Below are positions 8,424-16,457 of a stretch of 64,000 bases of DNA, in pieces; position 1 is the stretch's first letter; every line of letters begins with the position of its first letter. The notes beneath the pieces were generated by a model. That model was not told the origin of the DNA and searched no databases. It saw only the letters and a list, made by a program, of their open reading frames with translations. Origin of the DNA: Kozakia baliensis (GTDB lineage: Bacteria > Pseudomonadota > Alphaproteobacteria > Acetobacterales > Acetobacteraceae); contig NZ_CP014674.1 of assembly GCF_001787335.1 (NCBI RefSeq), forward strand, positions 2,274,501-2,338,500, read 5' to 3'. The position numbers and the translations under genes were made by a program.

Positions 8424-9956
8424 TCACCGTGAGAAAGCCTTGGCGAGGATGCTTTGTTTCGCTGCGTCGATCGGCAGGCTGGTATCGCGCAGGGCCATGC
8501 CCTGCCAACCCGCTCCCATGGAGATGTAAAGATCGACCGCATCATGCAGGCGCGCCGTGCGTGCAACGGCTTCACGATCCTGGGCGCCGAGCATGGTCCG
8601 TTGCGTCGTCAGCACGTTCAGGTAATCGGTCAGGCCGGCCGCATAGAGACGACGGGCGCGGTCCGCAGCCTGCTCGCTTTCGATGGCCGCTTTATGAAGC
8701 TGCTGGACGTAATTCTCATCATCTTGCCAGGCAGTCATGGCGTCCTCAACTTCCCGGAAGCCATTGAGAACCGAACGGCGATAATTCAGTCGGCTTGCCT
8801 CGGCATGCGCACGCGCCTCGACGACTTGCGATGTGAAACGTCCACCATGCATCAAGGGCAATGTCGCCAACATCATGAACGACCAGCTCATCGCATTCAC
8901 CTGAAACGCCTGGTACATGGCCGAGGCATTCGGGTTGAAATTCAGCGGGATTGAGAAATGCGGGTAGAGCTGGGCGACGGCGACGCCGATACGCGCAGTA
9001 TCTTCGGCGTATTGACGTTCGGCCTGACGAATATCGGGGCGGTTGGCGACGACGATCGAAGGCAATGTCGCCGGGAAACGCGGCAGGTTCGGCAGTTTGA
9101 CGGAGCCGTCTGCCTCTTTAGGAACTTCTTCGAGTTCTTTTTCTAGATCACCAGGCATATCGCCGACCAGCACCGCAACGGTATGAGCGATCTTGCTCAA
9201 TTGCGTATGAAGCGGTTCAAGCGTGGCGCGCTCACTGTCACGCTCGCTCAGCGCCTGCGCGGTTTGCAGTGTATTGCCGACGCCCTCTAAATAAAGGCGT
9301 TGCGTCAGATCGACTTCGCTTTGCGCATTCCGCACGTTGGCCTCGGCGATCGCCAGACGCAACTGCGTTCCGCGCAGGGACATGTAGTTGTTCGCAAGTT
9401 CCGAAAGCAGCGTGACGAGCGTGGCGCGGCGCGCTTCGATGGTGGCGTCGATCGCGCGTTCGCTAGCCTGCACTTCACGGCGGATACGACCGAAAACGTC
9501 GATTTCCCAGCTTGCTTTCGCGCCATAGCTCAGAACGGAAGCTTGAGGCTGGTTCGCTGGATTGCCGGGTCGCAAAGGCCAGTTATCGACATTGACCGAA
9601 TAACGATTATCGCCGCCACCGGCCGTGGCGTCGAGCTGCGGATACCATGCCGAAGCAGCTTCTTCGCGCATGGCGCGACCAGCGATGATACGTTGATCGG
9701 CGATCAACAGATCGTAATTGCCTTTAATGGCGAGCGCGACGAGGCGATTGAGCAGCGGGTCGTTGAACTGGCCCCACCACTCTTTCATCTCCGCTTCCGT
9801 GCGGGCGATTTCCTCCGCCGTTGCCGGATGGGGCGTTTCGGTAAACGCATCCGGCAACTTCATCCGGTCCGGCTCATATTTCGGCCCGACGGTGCAGGCG
9901 CTCAGCAAGCATGTGCTTAGAAAAAGCGAAGCCGCGCGTTTTACGAATTTGCCCAT
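8424..9956 (-). CDS. outer-membrane efflux lipoprotein (NodT/OprM type)
   Basis: This 510-residue outer-membrane factor forms the exit duct of tripartite efflux pumps. The ATG at 9956 is chosen because it lies just behind the stop of the upstream HlyD gene and gives a lipoprotein signal with lipobox LLSACT. The next residues VGPKYEPD are the classic NodT/OprM N-terminus. Two long helical repeats contain motifs such as EIDVFGRIRREVQAS and the later LYAAGLTDYLNVL. It is the last gene of a DUF1656-HlyD-NodT operon. No inner-membrane pump is adjacent. Confidence 0.9.
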   Translation of the reverse strand: MGKFVKRAASLFLSTCLLSACTVGPKYEPDRMKLPDAFTETPHPATAEEIARTEAEMKEWWGQFNDPLLNRLVALAIKGNYDLLIADQRIIAGRAMREEAASAWYPQLDATAGGGDNRYSVNVDNWPLRPGNPANQPQASVLSYGAKASWEIDVFGRIRREVQASERAIDATIEARRATLVTLLSELANNYMSLRGTQLRLAIAEANVRNAQSEVDLTQRLYLEGVGNTLQTAQALSERDSERATLEPLHTQLSKIAHTVAVLVGDMPGDLEKELEEVPKEADGSVKLPNLPRFPATLPSIVVANRPDIRQAERQYAEDTARIGVAVAQLYPHFSIPLNFNPNASAMYQAFQVNAMSWSFMMLATLPLMHGGRFTSQVVEARAHAEASRLNYRRSVLNGFREVEDAMTAWQDDENYVQQLHKAAIESEQAADRARRLYAAGLTDYLNVLTTQRTMLGAQDREAVARTARLHDAVDLYISMGAGWQGMALRDTSLPIDAAKQSILAKAFSR

Positions 9957-9958
9957 GA

Positions 9959-10870
9959 TCAGAGGTGGTTCTGCAGCCAGGTCGTCAACTGGCCTCGCTG
10001 TCCGCGAGGCGGATTGCCGACAGTGACGGTGCAAGTCATGCCGGCGGCCAAGATCACTTCCGGCGGCACGCGATCAAGATGGATACGCACCGGAATACGC
10101 TGCGCCAGACGGACCCAGGTGAAGATTGGGTTTACATCCTGCAGGCCCAGCTTATCAGGCACGCCATTCTGATCGCTGATACCACGCGCGATCGAGACGA
10201 CATGCGCCGGGATAATTTCGCGATAACCCATGAGTTTGACGCGCGCGACATCGCCGACATGCACGCCCCACATCTTCGTTTCCTCGAAATAGCCGTTGAT
10301 CCAATAGCTATTGGAGTCGATGACGGCCATGCGGGATTCACCGGCATGGGCATAATCGCCCACTCGCAAGTTCAGGTTCGTGACGTAACCCTCCACCGGC
10401 GAATAAACGATGGAACGTTGCAAGTTCAACTTGGCGACATCCAAGGAAGCCTTGGCGGCATTCACCGCATCTTCTTGCGTTTCTACATTCGAATTGTAGA
10501 TTTCCTGCTCTTCCGCCGAGACGATCCCGTTCAGGCCCATACGGCGTTTCGCATCGTTGCGGCGCAGCTTCAAATCTTCCTCGACGCTGGCCAGATGGGC
10601 CTCTGCCTCACGGATCGCCAGTTTGAAGCGCATGGGATCAAGCACGAAGAGCGGATCGCCACGATGGACGAAATCGTTATCGTGCACAGGCACGCTGACC
10701 ACGGTGCCCGAAACTTCAGGAGCCGCATCGACCACATAAACGCGCACGCGACCGTCACGCGTCCAGGGCGCGATCATATAAGTTTCCCACAGCGTATAGC
10801 CGAGCAGAATGGCTACGCCGAGCACCGCCAGGGTCAAGACGATTCGAATCAGCGTACGAGTCAGCAACAC
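9959..10870 (-). CDS. HlyD-family membrane fusion protein (AaeA/EmrA-like)
   Basis: This periplasmic adaptor has 303 residues, with one N-terminal membrane anchor (residues about 8-28). A barrel-sandwich hybrid half (VSVPVHDNDFVHRGDPLFVLD), a short coiled coil rich in Glu, Lys and Arg, and the second half (IVYSPVEGYVTNLNLRVGDYA) come next. Such proteins bridge an inner-membrane pump and the outer-membrane duct. The start is GTG at 10870. The DUF1656 gene upstream and the NodT gene 2 bp downstream define the operon. The combination matches aromatic-acid (Aae-like) efflux systems. Confidence 0.9.
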   Translation of the reverse strand: MLLTRTLIRIVLTLAVLGVAILLGYTLWETYMIAPWTRDGRVRVYVVDAAPEVSGTVVSVPVHDNDFVHRGDPLFVLDPMRFKLAIREAEAHLASVEEDLKLRRNDAKRRMGLNGIVSAEEQEIYNSNVETQEDAVNAAKASLDVAKLNLQRSIVYSPVEGYVTNLNLRVGDYAHAGESRMAVIDSNSYWINGYFEETKMWGVHVGDVARVKLMGYREIIPAHVVSIARGISDQNGVPDKLGLQDVNPIFTWVRLAQRIPVRIHLDRVPPEVILAAGMTCTVTVGNPPRGQRGQLTTWLQNHL

Positions 10871-10942
10871 AGAAGGAAGCTCCCTTCAGTTGGCGTTGAA
10901 AGGACGATTTCCCACGCGCGGAGGTCAGAACGGCCGCTTGGT

Positions 10943-11137
10943 TCAGACATACAAAACCAGAAGGCACAAAACGCTGGCGTAAAGCGCCACTTCGAACAAA
11001 GCGACATGCCAGAACCATTCGATCGCCCCGGTTCGCCATAAGATAAAGCGAATCAGCAACGTTACGGGAATAGCAGCAATGGCATAGACGGCGATTGGCG
11101 CAATAAAGACGCCGAAAATATCGAACTCCGAAAGCAT
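10943..11137 (-). CDS. DUF1656 (AaeX-like) small membrane protein
   Basis: This 64-residue protein has two hydrophobic segments (about residues 8-30 and 42-62) and the family pattern FDIFGVFIAP...WHVALFEVALY. DUF1656/AaeX proteins are regularly encoded beside an HlyD adaptor and a FUSC-type pump (AaeB); their role is unknown. Here it heads the operon and HlyD starts 72 bp later. The FUSC gene that would be expected immediately upstream is absent. Confidence 0.85.
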   Translation of the reverse strand: MLSEFDIFGVFIAPIAVYAIAAIPVTLLIRFILWRTGAIEWFWHVALFEVALYASVLCLLVLYV

Positions 11138-11449
11138 CTAGAGAGTCCGATATCTATTGTTTTGAGAAATATCGGGATGAAAACGCCAATTCATCACGTC
11201 ATTAAAGACGATCGACCGATGGCTTTGCCGATCTATCTTGCCTTTAACTGGCTGATCGTCATGCGTGCGGGAGTTGGCGTGCATACCCTTTCCGGTTCAT
11301 CTCATGCCGGAAGCACAGTGGTTCCGGTCGATCTCACCGTCATAAGCGATACGCAAAGTATTGACCAGCGCCGCAACGCTTAATTTTCCATAAGGTTCCG
11401 TCATCTCCCATATGTGCGACAGGAGATGACGGACATCACGTACCTGTGA
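11138..11449. other. 312-bp gap upstream of the efflux operon
   Basis: The gap probably contains the promoter of the efflux operon near its left end and a hairpin at its right end. A weak plus-strand frame (11177-11383) has a hydrophobic patch but no ribosome site or recognisable family. I see no remnant of a FUSC pump on either strand. Confidence 0.5.
11398..11432. terminator. long hairpin behind the YqjE-like gene
   Basis: Perfect 11-base arms (CCGTCATCTCC and GGAGATGACGG) enclose a 13-base loop 18 bp beyond the stop of the minus-strand gene. There is no T-run, so it is a terminator or mRNA-stabilising structure rather than a canonical intrinsic terminator. Confidence 0.5.
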
Positions 11450-11881
11450 TTACTTGCGCATGAAGATGTTACGCAGGCCACTTGCAGCGCGACGACCCGT
11501 AAACCGCCCGATCGGTCCAAGCAGAATACCTGTCAGCGTAGAGATGGCGATTGCTTGCTTGAATTCGATGAATTTGCGGTCACGACGCACACGCGCTTCG
11601 AATTCCACCGGATCGGCAACGCGGCGTAGTCCAAGCAATCCGAAAATCACCACGAACAGCAGATCGACACCTAAAACGAAAAATGCCGAGCCCAATGCGC
11701 TGAAATGAAAGACGTCCAGGGCGAAGGCCCACATCACACCGTGAACGGAGACAAGCGCGAACAGCCCGAATATGGCGGCGACAACGAAATAGGCAACGCG
11801 GCGACCGATTCGCAGCGCCATGCGCTGCATCACCTGTCCCTGTGCCTGAAGGGCCTCCTGGCCGAGATCAATAACCTTCAT
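11450..11881 (-). CDS. YqjE-like (phage-holin-fold) inner-membrane protein
   Basis: The 143-residue protein has two strong hydrophobic helices (residues about 29-52 and 62-84) between an amphipathic N-terminus and a basic C-terminus with a third weaker segment. This layout matches the YqjE family, often annotated as phage holin superfamily although it is a chromosomal stress protein. In enterobacteria yqjE is co-encoded with yqjD, a DUF883 protein; the same pairing is seen here, with the DUF883 gene 144 bp upstream on the same strand. Function is not established. The identification rests mostly on topology and context. Confidence 0.5.
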   Translation of the reverse strand: MKVIDLGQEALQAQGQVMQRMALRIGRRVAYFVVAAIFGLFALVSVHGVMWAFALDVFHFSALGSAFFVLGVDLLFVVIFGLLGLRRVADPVEFEARVRRDRKFIEFKQAIAISTLTGILLGPIGRFTGRRAASGLRNIFMRK

Positions 11882-12025
11882 TGGAAGTTGTCAACTTTCC
11901 GGTTGCGGGAGCGGACAGTGAAAAACGCCGAGCTTTTTGCCGGAAATGAACTTCCCACTCGGCGCCCTCCAGGCTGGCGACCCTGAAGTTAATTCCAGGC
12001 CGCCCTGATCCTATGCAATGCGGCC

Positions 12026-12304
12026 TTACTTAGAGATACGTCCCGCAATAAAGCCAACGACCGCAGAAATCAAAATTGCCGCCAGAGGACGAGCGCGCAC
12101 GCGCGTCTCGACATTATGCACCTGATAGTCGCGCAGTTCACGCGCATTGGCGACGGCGTGATCGGCGCGATCTGCCGCCTCGAGCAGGGCCGGATTGATG
12201 CGGTCATGCAAAAGCTGTTCGAGCTGCGTCTTAAGAGAGTCGAGCTGCTCTTGGGCGCTCTTGGCGGCAACTTCGACTGAATCCTTGACGTTCTTATTGC
12301 TCAT
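12026..12304 (-). CDS. DUF883 (ElaB/YqjD-like) membrane-anchored protein
   Basis: This is a 92-residue protein. The ATG at 12304 is chosen because GGGAGA lies 7 bases before it, whereas the longer frame would run into the divergent gene. A soluble alpha-helical region rich in Gln, Glu, Lys and Ala (residues about 10-65) is followed by a C-terminal membrane anchor (LAAILISAVVGFIAGRISK). ElaB/YqjD proteins are tail-anchored and bind ribosomes in stationary phase in E. coli; that role here is inference. It pairs with the YqjE-like gene downstream. Confidence 0.75.
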   Translation of the reverse strand: MSNKNVKDSVEVAAKSAQEQLDSLKTQLEQLLHDRINPALLEAADRADHAVANARELRDYQVHNVETRVRARPLAAILISAVVGFIAGRISK

Positions 12305-12378
12305 GACAAATCTCCCTAACGCGGCACCTGCCGCGCTTTTCTTTTCATGTCGAACGCTCAACGGAGCGCTGAGGTTTC

Positions 12379-13488
12379 ATGTCCGCTTCGCAGCGACGCC
12401 CTATCCCACGTCTTTCACTGCGCGAGATCAAGCTCACAAATCATTCTTCCGCGCTTCGCCTCGATGTCGCAAGCGGCGAACGGCTGGTTTTTTTCGGGGA
12501 TGCGCCCGCCGAACTCTCGCGACTCTGCGATGTCATTGCAGGCTTCGTCGCACCGGCCAGCGGGGAAATTCTGCTGGATGGGCGCGACATTACCTCTCTC
12601 TCCCCCGTGCAACGGCCTATCGGATTGCTCAGCGATCGTGATCCGCTTTTCGAACACCTTACCGTGCGTGGAAATATCGCCTTCCCTTTGCAGGCGCGGA
12701 AAGAAACCGCCGCCAACCTCGCTGCGCGCACCAACCGCGTGCTGGCGTTATTGGGTCTGGACGCCGCCGCGGAAAAGCGCGTGGCGGAACTGACGCCCGA
12801 ACAGGCTTTCCGCACACGCCTAGGGCGACTGATCGCCTACGCGCCATCCGTTATCCTATTGGATGATCCTCTCATCGGCCTGGACGCTGCCGCGACACGC
12901 CGAAGCGATGCGCTATTGGCCACGTTGGCGCGCGCGCTGGAACTGACGATCATCTACGCCACGCCGCGCCGCGACGAGGCGCTGCGCCTCGGAAGCCGGA
13001 TCGCCGTTTTTTCCGGCGCGGAACTGTTGCAATGCGCGGATGCGATGACGCTGCTCGATCGCCCCGAAGATGAGCGCGTCGCGGTGCTGTTCGGCGAGGC
13101 CAACGCTCTTCCCGGGCGCGTTTTGGAACTCGATGACGACGTAGCGCGCATTCGCCTCGCGGCTGGCGGCGTGGTCGAAGCGATGGCCGATCCCGAGTTG
13201 GAGGAAGATACGTTATGCGATGTCTGTATTCGCCCGGACCGGATCGCGCCACTATTCGGCATGTCGCTTGCTGGTGAGGAAGACGACCCGCCGCTCATGG
13301 CGACCTTACAGGACCTTACCCATCTGGGCGATCATGTCCGCATGCGTTTGAGGTTGGAAGACGGGACGGAAATCGAGCTGCGTCGCCCGCCGATGCAGAA
13401 TCTGCGCGGCGTCGTTCCAGGCGTGAAAGTGCAACTTGCATGGCAGGCGGGTCAGGCAGTGGCATTTCCATTACGGGACGCTCTATAA
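12379..13488 (+). CDS. degenerate ABC ATPase (PotA/UgpC-like) lacking its P-loop
   Basis: The 369-residue product keeps the full architecture of a PotA/MalK-type ATPase: a nucleotide-binding domain (residues 10-230) and a C-terminal TOBE-like domain (residues 240-369). Almost every nucleotide-contacting residue is replaced. The Walker A site, normally GxxGxGK[ST], reads GDAPAELSR (40-48). The Q-loop Gln is gone (LLSDRDPLFEHL, 83-94). The signature LSGGQ reads LTPEQ (138-142). The Walker B Glu is Asp (VILLDDP, 158-164) and the H-loop His is absent (TPRRDE, 195-200). The D-loop GLDA is kept. The frame is intact, so it is probably retained as a pseudo-ATPase. It heads a cluster with a PotD-like protein and a half permease. 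Confidence 0.8.
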   Translation: MSASQRRPIPRLSLREIKLTNHSSALRLDVASGERLVFFGDAPAELSRLCDVIAGFVAPASGEILLDGRDITSLSPVQRPIGLLSDRDPLFEHLTVRGNIAFPLQARKETAANLAARTNRVLALLGLDAAAEKRVAELTPEQAFRTRLGRLIAYAPSVILLDDPLIGLDAAATRRSDALLATLARALELTIIYATPRRDEALRLGSRIAVFSGAELLQCADAMTLLDRPEDERVAVLFGEANALPGRVLELDDDVARIRLAAGGVVEAMADPELEEDTLCDVCIRPDRIAPLFGMSLAGEEDDPPLMATLQDLTHLGDHVRMRLRLEDGTEIELRRPPMQNLRGVVPGVKVQLAWQAGQAVAFPLRDAL

Positions 13489-13573
13489 TAGAAGGAACAT
13501 CTTCTTGTTTCTTGAATCTTTATAGAAAGCTTTCCGTCTGTCTGCCGCTTTTTGGTCCAAGCTCGACGCTCCG

Positions 13574-14656
13574 TTGCCTTTCCCTCGACGCCCTCGCTGG
13601 CGTCGGTCAGGTCGCGCCGTCATTTTAGCCGGGTTATTGTGCACGGCGCCTCTCTGTATGAGCGCGCCAGCTATGGCGCATGGCTGGCTCCAGAACACTT
13701 GGCATAATCTTTTCGGCGCCAATGCGGCCTCACGACACAGCCATCACGGCACGCATCACGTGCAACATCACAAGCCCAAAACGCCCGCGCCACCGCCACC
13801 GGTTTTCGTCGTTCCCACAGGAACTATCGCGGCCAACGCCCTTTCCATGCCGGATCAGCCCTTCGCACTGCACGAATGGGACGGCTCGCTGATCACGCTG
13901 CGCGAACACGCGCTCGGCGCGCCCACGAATTGGGTGGCCGTGCTGATGGACAACACATCTCTACATTTCGCCTGCCGCGACGGGCTTGTGCAGATGCTTC
14001 CCACCATCGGCGACAATACCTCCCTCCCCGCCGGCACCTCGCCCTGCGGCTTGCCGGGCGGCCAGAGCAGTCTCGTCCTCGCCTGGGATCGCAGCCGAGT
14101 GGGCGATCCCGCACCCGATTGGAGCGATTTTTGGGATGTCGCGCGCCATCCGGGCAAGCGTTCCCTGCGGCTGGACCCGCGCTCGACGTTGGAGATCGCC
14201 TTGCTCGCCGATGGTGTCGCTCCGGCGGATGTTTATAGCGTTCTTTCGACGGAAGCTGGCGTAGACCGGGCGTTCCGCAAGCTCGATCAGCTTCGGCCTT
14301 ATATCGTCTGGTGGCGCACACCGGAGGACGCAACCCGGATCATGAGCAGCGGCGCGGCCTTGATGATCGGAACGCCGATCGACGAACTGGCGGCCTTGCC
14401 CAAACCCGTGAATTTCGCTGTGCAATGGCGCCAAAGCCTGCGCCAAAATCTGTCCTGGGCCATCCCACACAATGTGCCCAACCCTTCGGCCGAACATGTC
14501 GCCATCGTGCTGCGCGACCAAGCGCCGCGTCATGAAGATACGCAGGACGGACCGTTGCCCGATGGCAGCATCCTGACGATCAACGATAATTTTTGGGCGA
14601 CCCACCTGGAAAGCCTACAAAAACGTTTTCAGGATTGGTTTTCCCCTCCCCCATGA
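13574..14656 (+). CDS. PotD-like extracellular solute-binding protein
   Basis: The 360-residue exported protein resembles spermidine/putrescine-type binding proteins (family 1). The clearest block is DWSDFWDVARHPGKRSLR, then LEIALLADGVAPADVYSVLS, AFRKLDQLRPYIVWW and a Ser-Gly-Ala stretch before MIGTPIDEL. The N-terminus has a basic signal region (cleavage near APAMA), followed by a His-rich and Pro-rich linker (residues about 52-75) that is unusual for the family. The TTG at 13574 is the only start giving a full signal peptide, but no ribosome site is clear, so the start is uncertain. The last codon overlaps the start of the permease-like gene (ATGA). The ligand is unknown. Confidence 0.7.
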   Translation: MPFPRRPRWRRSGRAVILAGLLCTAPLCMSAPAMAHGWLQNTWHNLFGANAASRHSHHGTHHVQHHKPKTPAPPPPVFVVPTGTIAANALSMPDQPFALHEWDGSLITLREHALGAPTNWVAVLMDNTSLHFACRDGLVQMLPTIGDNTSLPAGTSPCGLPGGQSSLVLAWDRSRVGDPAPDWSDFWDVARHPGKRSLRLDPRSTLEIALLADGVAPADVYSVLSTEAGVDRAFRKLDQLRPYIVWWRTPEDATRIMSSGAALMIGTPIDELAALPKPVNFAVQWRQSLRQNLSWAIPHNVPNPSAEHVAIVLRDQAPRHEDTQDGPLPDGSILTINDNFWATHLESLQKRFQDWFSPPP

Positions 14657-15063
14657 TTGTGGTTGATTTCCTTAGCGTTCTCCTCGGCGTAGGTTTCGGC
14701 GCCTTGCTGGGATATGGCCTTCATTGCACTCTCCCGCGTGGCTTGCCGTTGGCATTCGGGCTTCTTGTGCTCATACCAGCGCTAACGCTCGCCTTCGTAC
14801 TTCCCTTGGTGTTTCGGGAAAGCGCCACGCTTTTTCTGTCTTTCTGCCAGGGTTTTTTGATCGCGCCCGCCGCTCTTTTGCCGCTTGCCGTCAAGCTGGA
14901 TCGGGTGCCGCCCGGTTTGACGCGCGCAGGGGCGGGTTTGGGGGCGGACAGCGCCATGCGGGTGCGCCTGATCTGGGTGCCACTTCTCGGCCCGGCCGCC
15001 ACGGCTACAGGCATCGCCATCGTGCTGCTCGGCGTTTTCTGCCTAGCCGCTCAACATCGCTGA
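14653..15063 (+). CDS. half-size ABC permease-like membrane protein
   Basis: The 136-residue protein has about four hydrophobic helices, against about six helices and 260-290 residues in normal PotB/PotC permeases. Near residues 93-116 it keeps a recognisable coupling-loop pattern (RAGAGLGADSAMRVRLIWVP, close to the consensus EAAxxLGAxxxxxFxxVxLP), but the key Glu is Arg and the second Ala is Gly. The start overlaps the stop of the PotD-like gene by four bases, so the two are translationally coupled. With the P-loop-less ATPase upstream it completes a vestigial or repurposed importer. An unrelated small membrane protein is the main alternative. Confidence 0.6.
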   Translation: MIVVDFLSVLLGVGFGALLGYGLHCTLPRGLPLAFGLLVLIPALTLAFVLPLVFRESATLFLSFCQGFLIAPAALLPLAVKLDRVPPGLTRAGAGLGADSAMRVRLIWVPLLGPAATATGIAIVLLGVFCLAAQHR

Positions 15064-15112
15064 CATCAAAAAAACCTTGCAGCCTGCGAAGGGAATCATC
15101 ACTCAAGGCGGC

Positions 15113-15604
15113 ATGACCGATGACGCGCCATTTTGGAAACGCAAATCCCTCGGGGAGATGACAAAAGAGGAATGGGAATCGTTATGCGACGGTTGCGGGC
15201 GCTGCTGCCTCCATAAGCTTCGCGATGACGAGACCGACGAAATTCATTACACCAACGTTGCCTGCCGTCTGCTGGATCTCGAAACCTGCCGATGCTCCGA
15301 TTATATGCATCGTTTCCGCAAGGTTCGGGATTGCGTTTCTCTAACGCCCGCTTTGATGGAAGAAATCGACTGGCTGCCGCCGACCTGCGGTTATCGCTTG
15401 GTCCATGAAGGGCGGGACTTACCGGAATGGCATCCTTTACGGTCCGGCAATGAGGAAAGCGTTCATCAAGCGCATATTTCCGGCCAGGGCCGCATCGTCA
15501 GCGAACGCCGCGCGGGTGCGCTGGAAGATTACGTTGCCGATTGGCCGGGGGAATATCCCTCCAGCTTGCCGCTTCCACCGCTGATCCGGCGCCACAAGCC
15601 GTGA
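15113..15604 (+). CDS. YcgN/UPF0260-type cysteine-cluster protein
   Basis: This 163-residue protein has the YcgN cysteine pattern: CDGCGRCC near residues 25-32, then CRLLDLETCRCSDY and a lone Cys in RKVRDCVSL and PPTCGYRL. The arrangement suggests metal or Fe-S binding; the family role is unknown. The ATG at 15113 follows AAGGCGG. Its stop overlaps the GTG start of the YgjP-like gene (GTGA), so the two are coupled. Confidence 0.85.
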   Translation: MTDDAPFWKRKSLGEMTKEEWESLCDGCGRCCLHKLRDDETDEIHYTNVACRLLDLETCRCSDYMHRFRKVRDCVSLTPALMEEIDWLPPTCGYRLVHEGRDLPEWHPLRSGNEESVHQAHISGQGRIVSERRAGALEDYVADWPGEYPSSLPLPPLIRRHKP

Positions 15605-16275
15605 ACTCCACCCTTGCTCCCGCCATCCAATGGCGGCGTTCCAGCCGGGCAAAGCGCATTTCCCTGCGCATCGAACCGGTGGAAGGGGCAGTGATCATCA
15701 CGCTGCCGCCACGCGCCAGCAAAGAGAGCGGATTGGCTTTTCTGCACGCCAGCGCGGGATGGGTGGAGCGCAACCTCAATAAGCTTCCCCAGCATGAGCC
15801 GTTTGCGAATGGCGGCACGATTATGCTCGAAGGGGAAACCCTGACGATTCGCCATGCGCCGGAAGCACGACGGGGCGTCTGGCGGGAAAATGACGTGCTC
15901 CATGTCAGCGGAGAGGAGGTTTTTCTGCCGCGTCGCGTTCTGGAGTTCCTACGCCGGGAAGCAACCGCACGCCTCAACGCGCATGTGCGCCATTGGGCGG
16001 AGATCATGTCCGCCAAACCTTCGCAAATCGTGCTGCGCGAGGTCCGCTCCCGGTGGGGCAGTTGCACGCGCGCAGGGCGCATCATGTTGAGTTGGCGTTT
16101 GGTCATGACGCCACCTGCGGTTCGCGATTACATCATCATTCATGAATTGGCGCATCTGAGCCATTTCAATCACGGGCCGCTTTTTTGGAAGCTGGTCGAA
16201 AACCATTGCCCCGAACGGCGTGAGGCTGAACGCTGGCTGCGCCAGAACGGGGCAGCATTGTTGCGCGTTGGCTAA
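15601..16275 (+). CDS. YgjP-like (M48/DUF45) zinc metallopeptidase
   Basis: This is a 224-residue putative metal-dependent protease of the YgjP/SprT-like DUF45 family. The zinc site is HELAHLSHFNHGPLFW near the C-terminus, with the HExxH motif and the downstream third His. The block VRSRWGSCTRAGRIMLSW is diagnostic of the family. The GTG at 15601 is preferred over an in-frame codon 60 bp upstream because it overlaps the upstream stop in the form GTGA. Substrates are unknown. It ends 62 bp before the tRNA-Leu gene. Confidence 0.85.
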   Translation: MNSTLAPAIQWRRSSRAKRISLRIEPVEGAVIITLPPRASKESGLAFLHASAGWVERNLNKLPQHEPFANGGTIMLEGETLTIRHAPEARRGVWRENDVLHVSGEEVFLPRRVLEFLRREATARLNAHVRHWAEIMSAKPSQIVLREVRSRWGSCTRAGRIMLSWRLVMTPPAVRDYIIIHELAHLSHFNHGPLFWKLVENHCPERREAERWLRQNGAALLRVG

Positions 16276-16337
16276 TATGCTCTTTCAAAGGGAGTTTCCC
16301 AGCGGCGCATCACATGCTAGAGCGACGTCATCCAAGG

Positions 16338-16423
16338 GCGAACTTGGCGGAATGGTAGACGCACGAGACTTAAAATCTCGAGTCCGTAAGGGCGTATGGG
16401 TTCGAGTCCCATAGTTCGCACCA
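16338..16423 (+). tRNA. tRNA-Leu (UAA)
   Basis: This is an 86-nt cloverleaf with acceptor arms GCGAACT/AGTTCGC, anticodon loop CTTAAAA (anticodon UAA), a long class II variable arm, the T-loop TTCGAGT and an encoded CCA. Confidence 0.97.
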
Positions 16424-16457
16424 CACTCTCTCCACTTTGACGCGGTATCGGTCGAGC

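Noticed and set aside
11177-11383. Plus-strand frame with a hydrophobic patch in the gap upstream of the efflux operon
   Set aside because: No ribosome site, no family resemblance, atypical composition; treated as non-coding.
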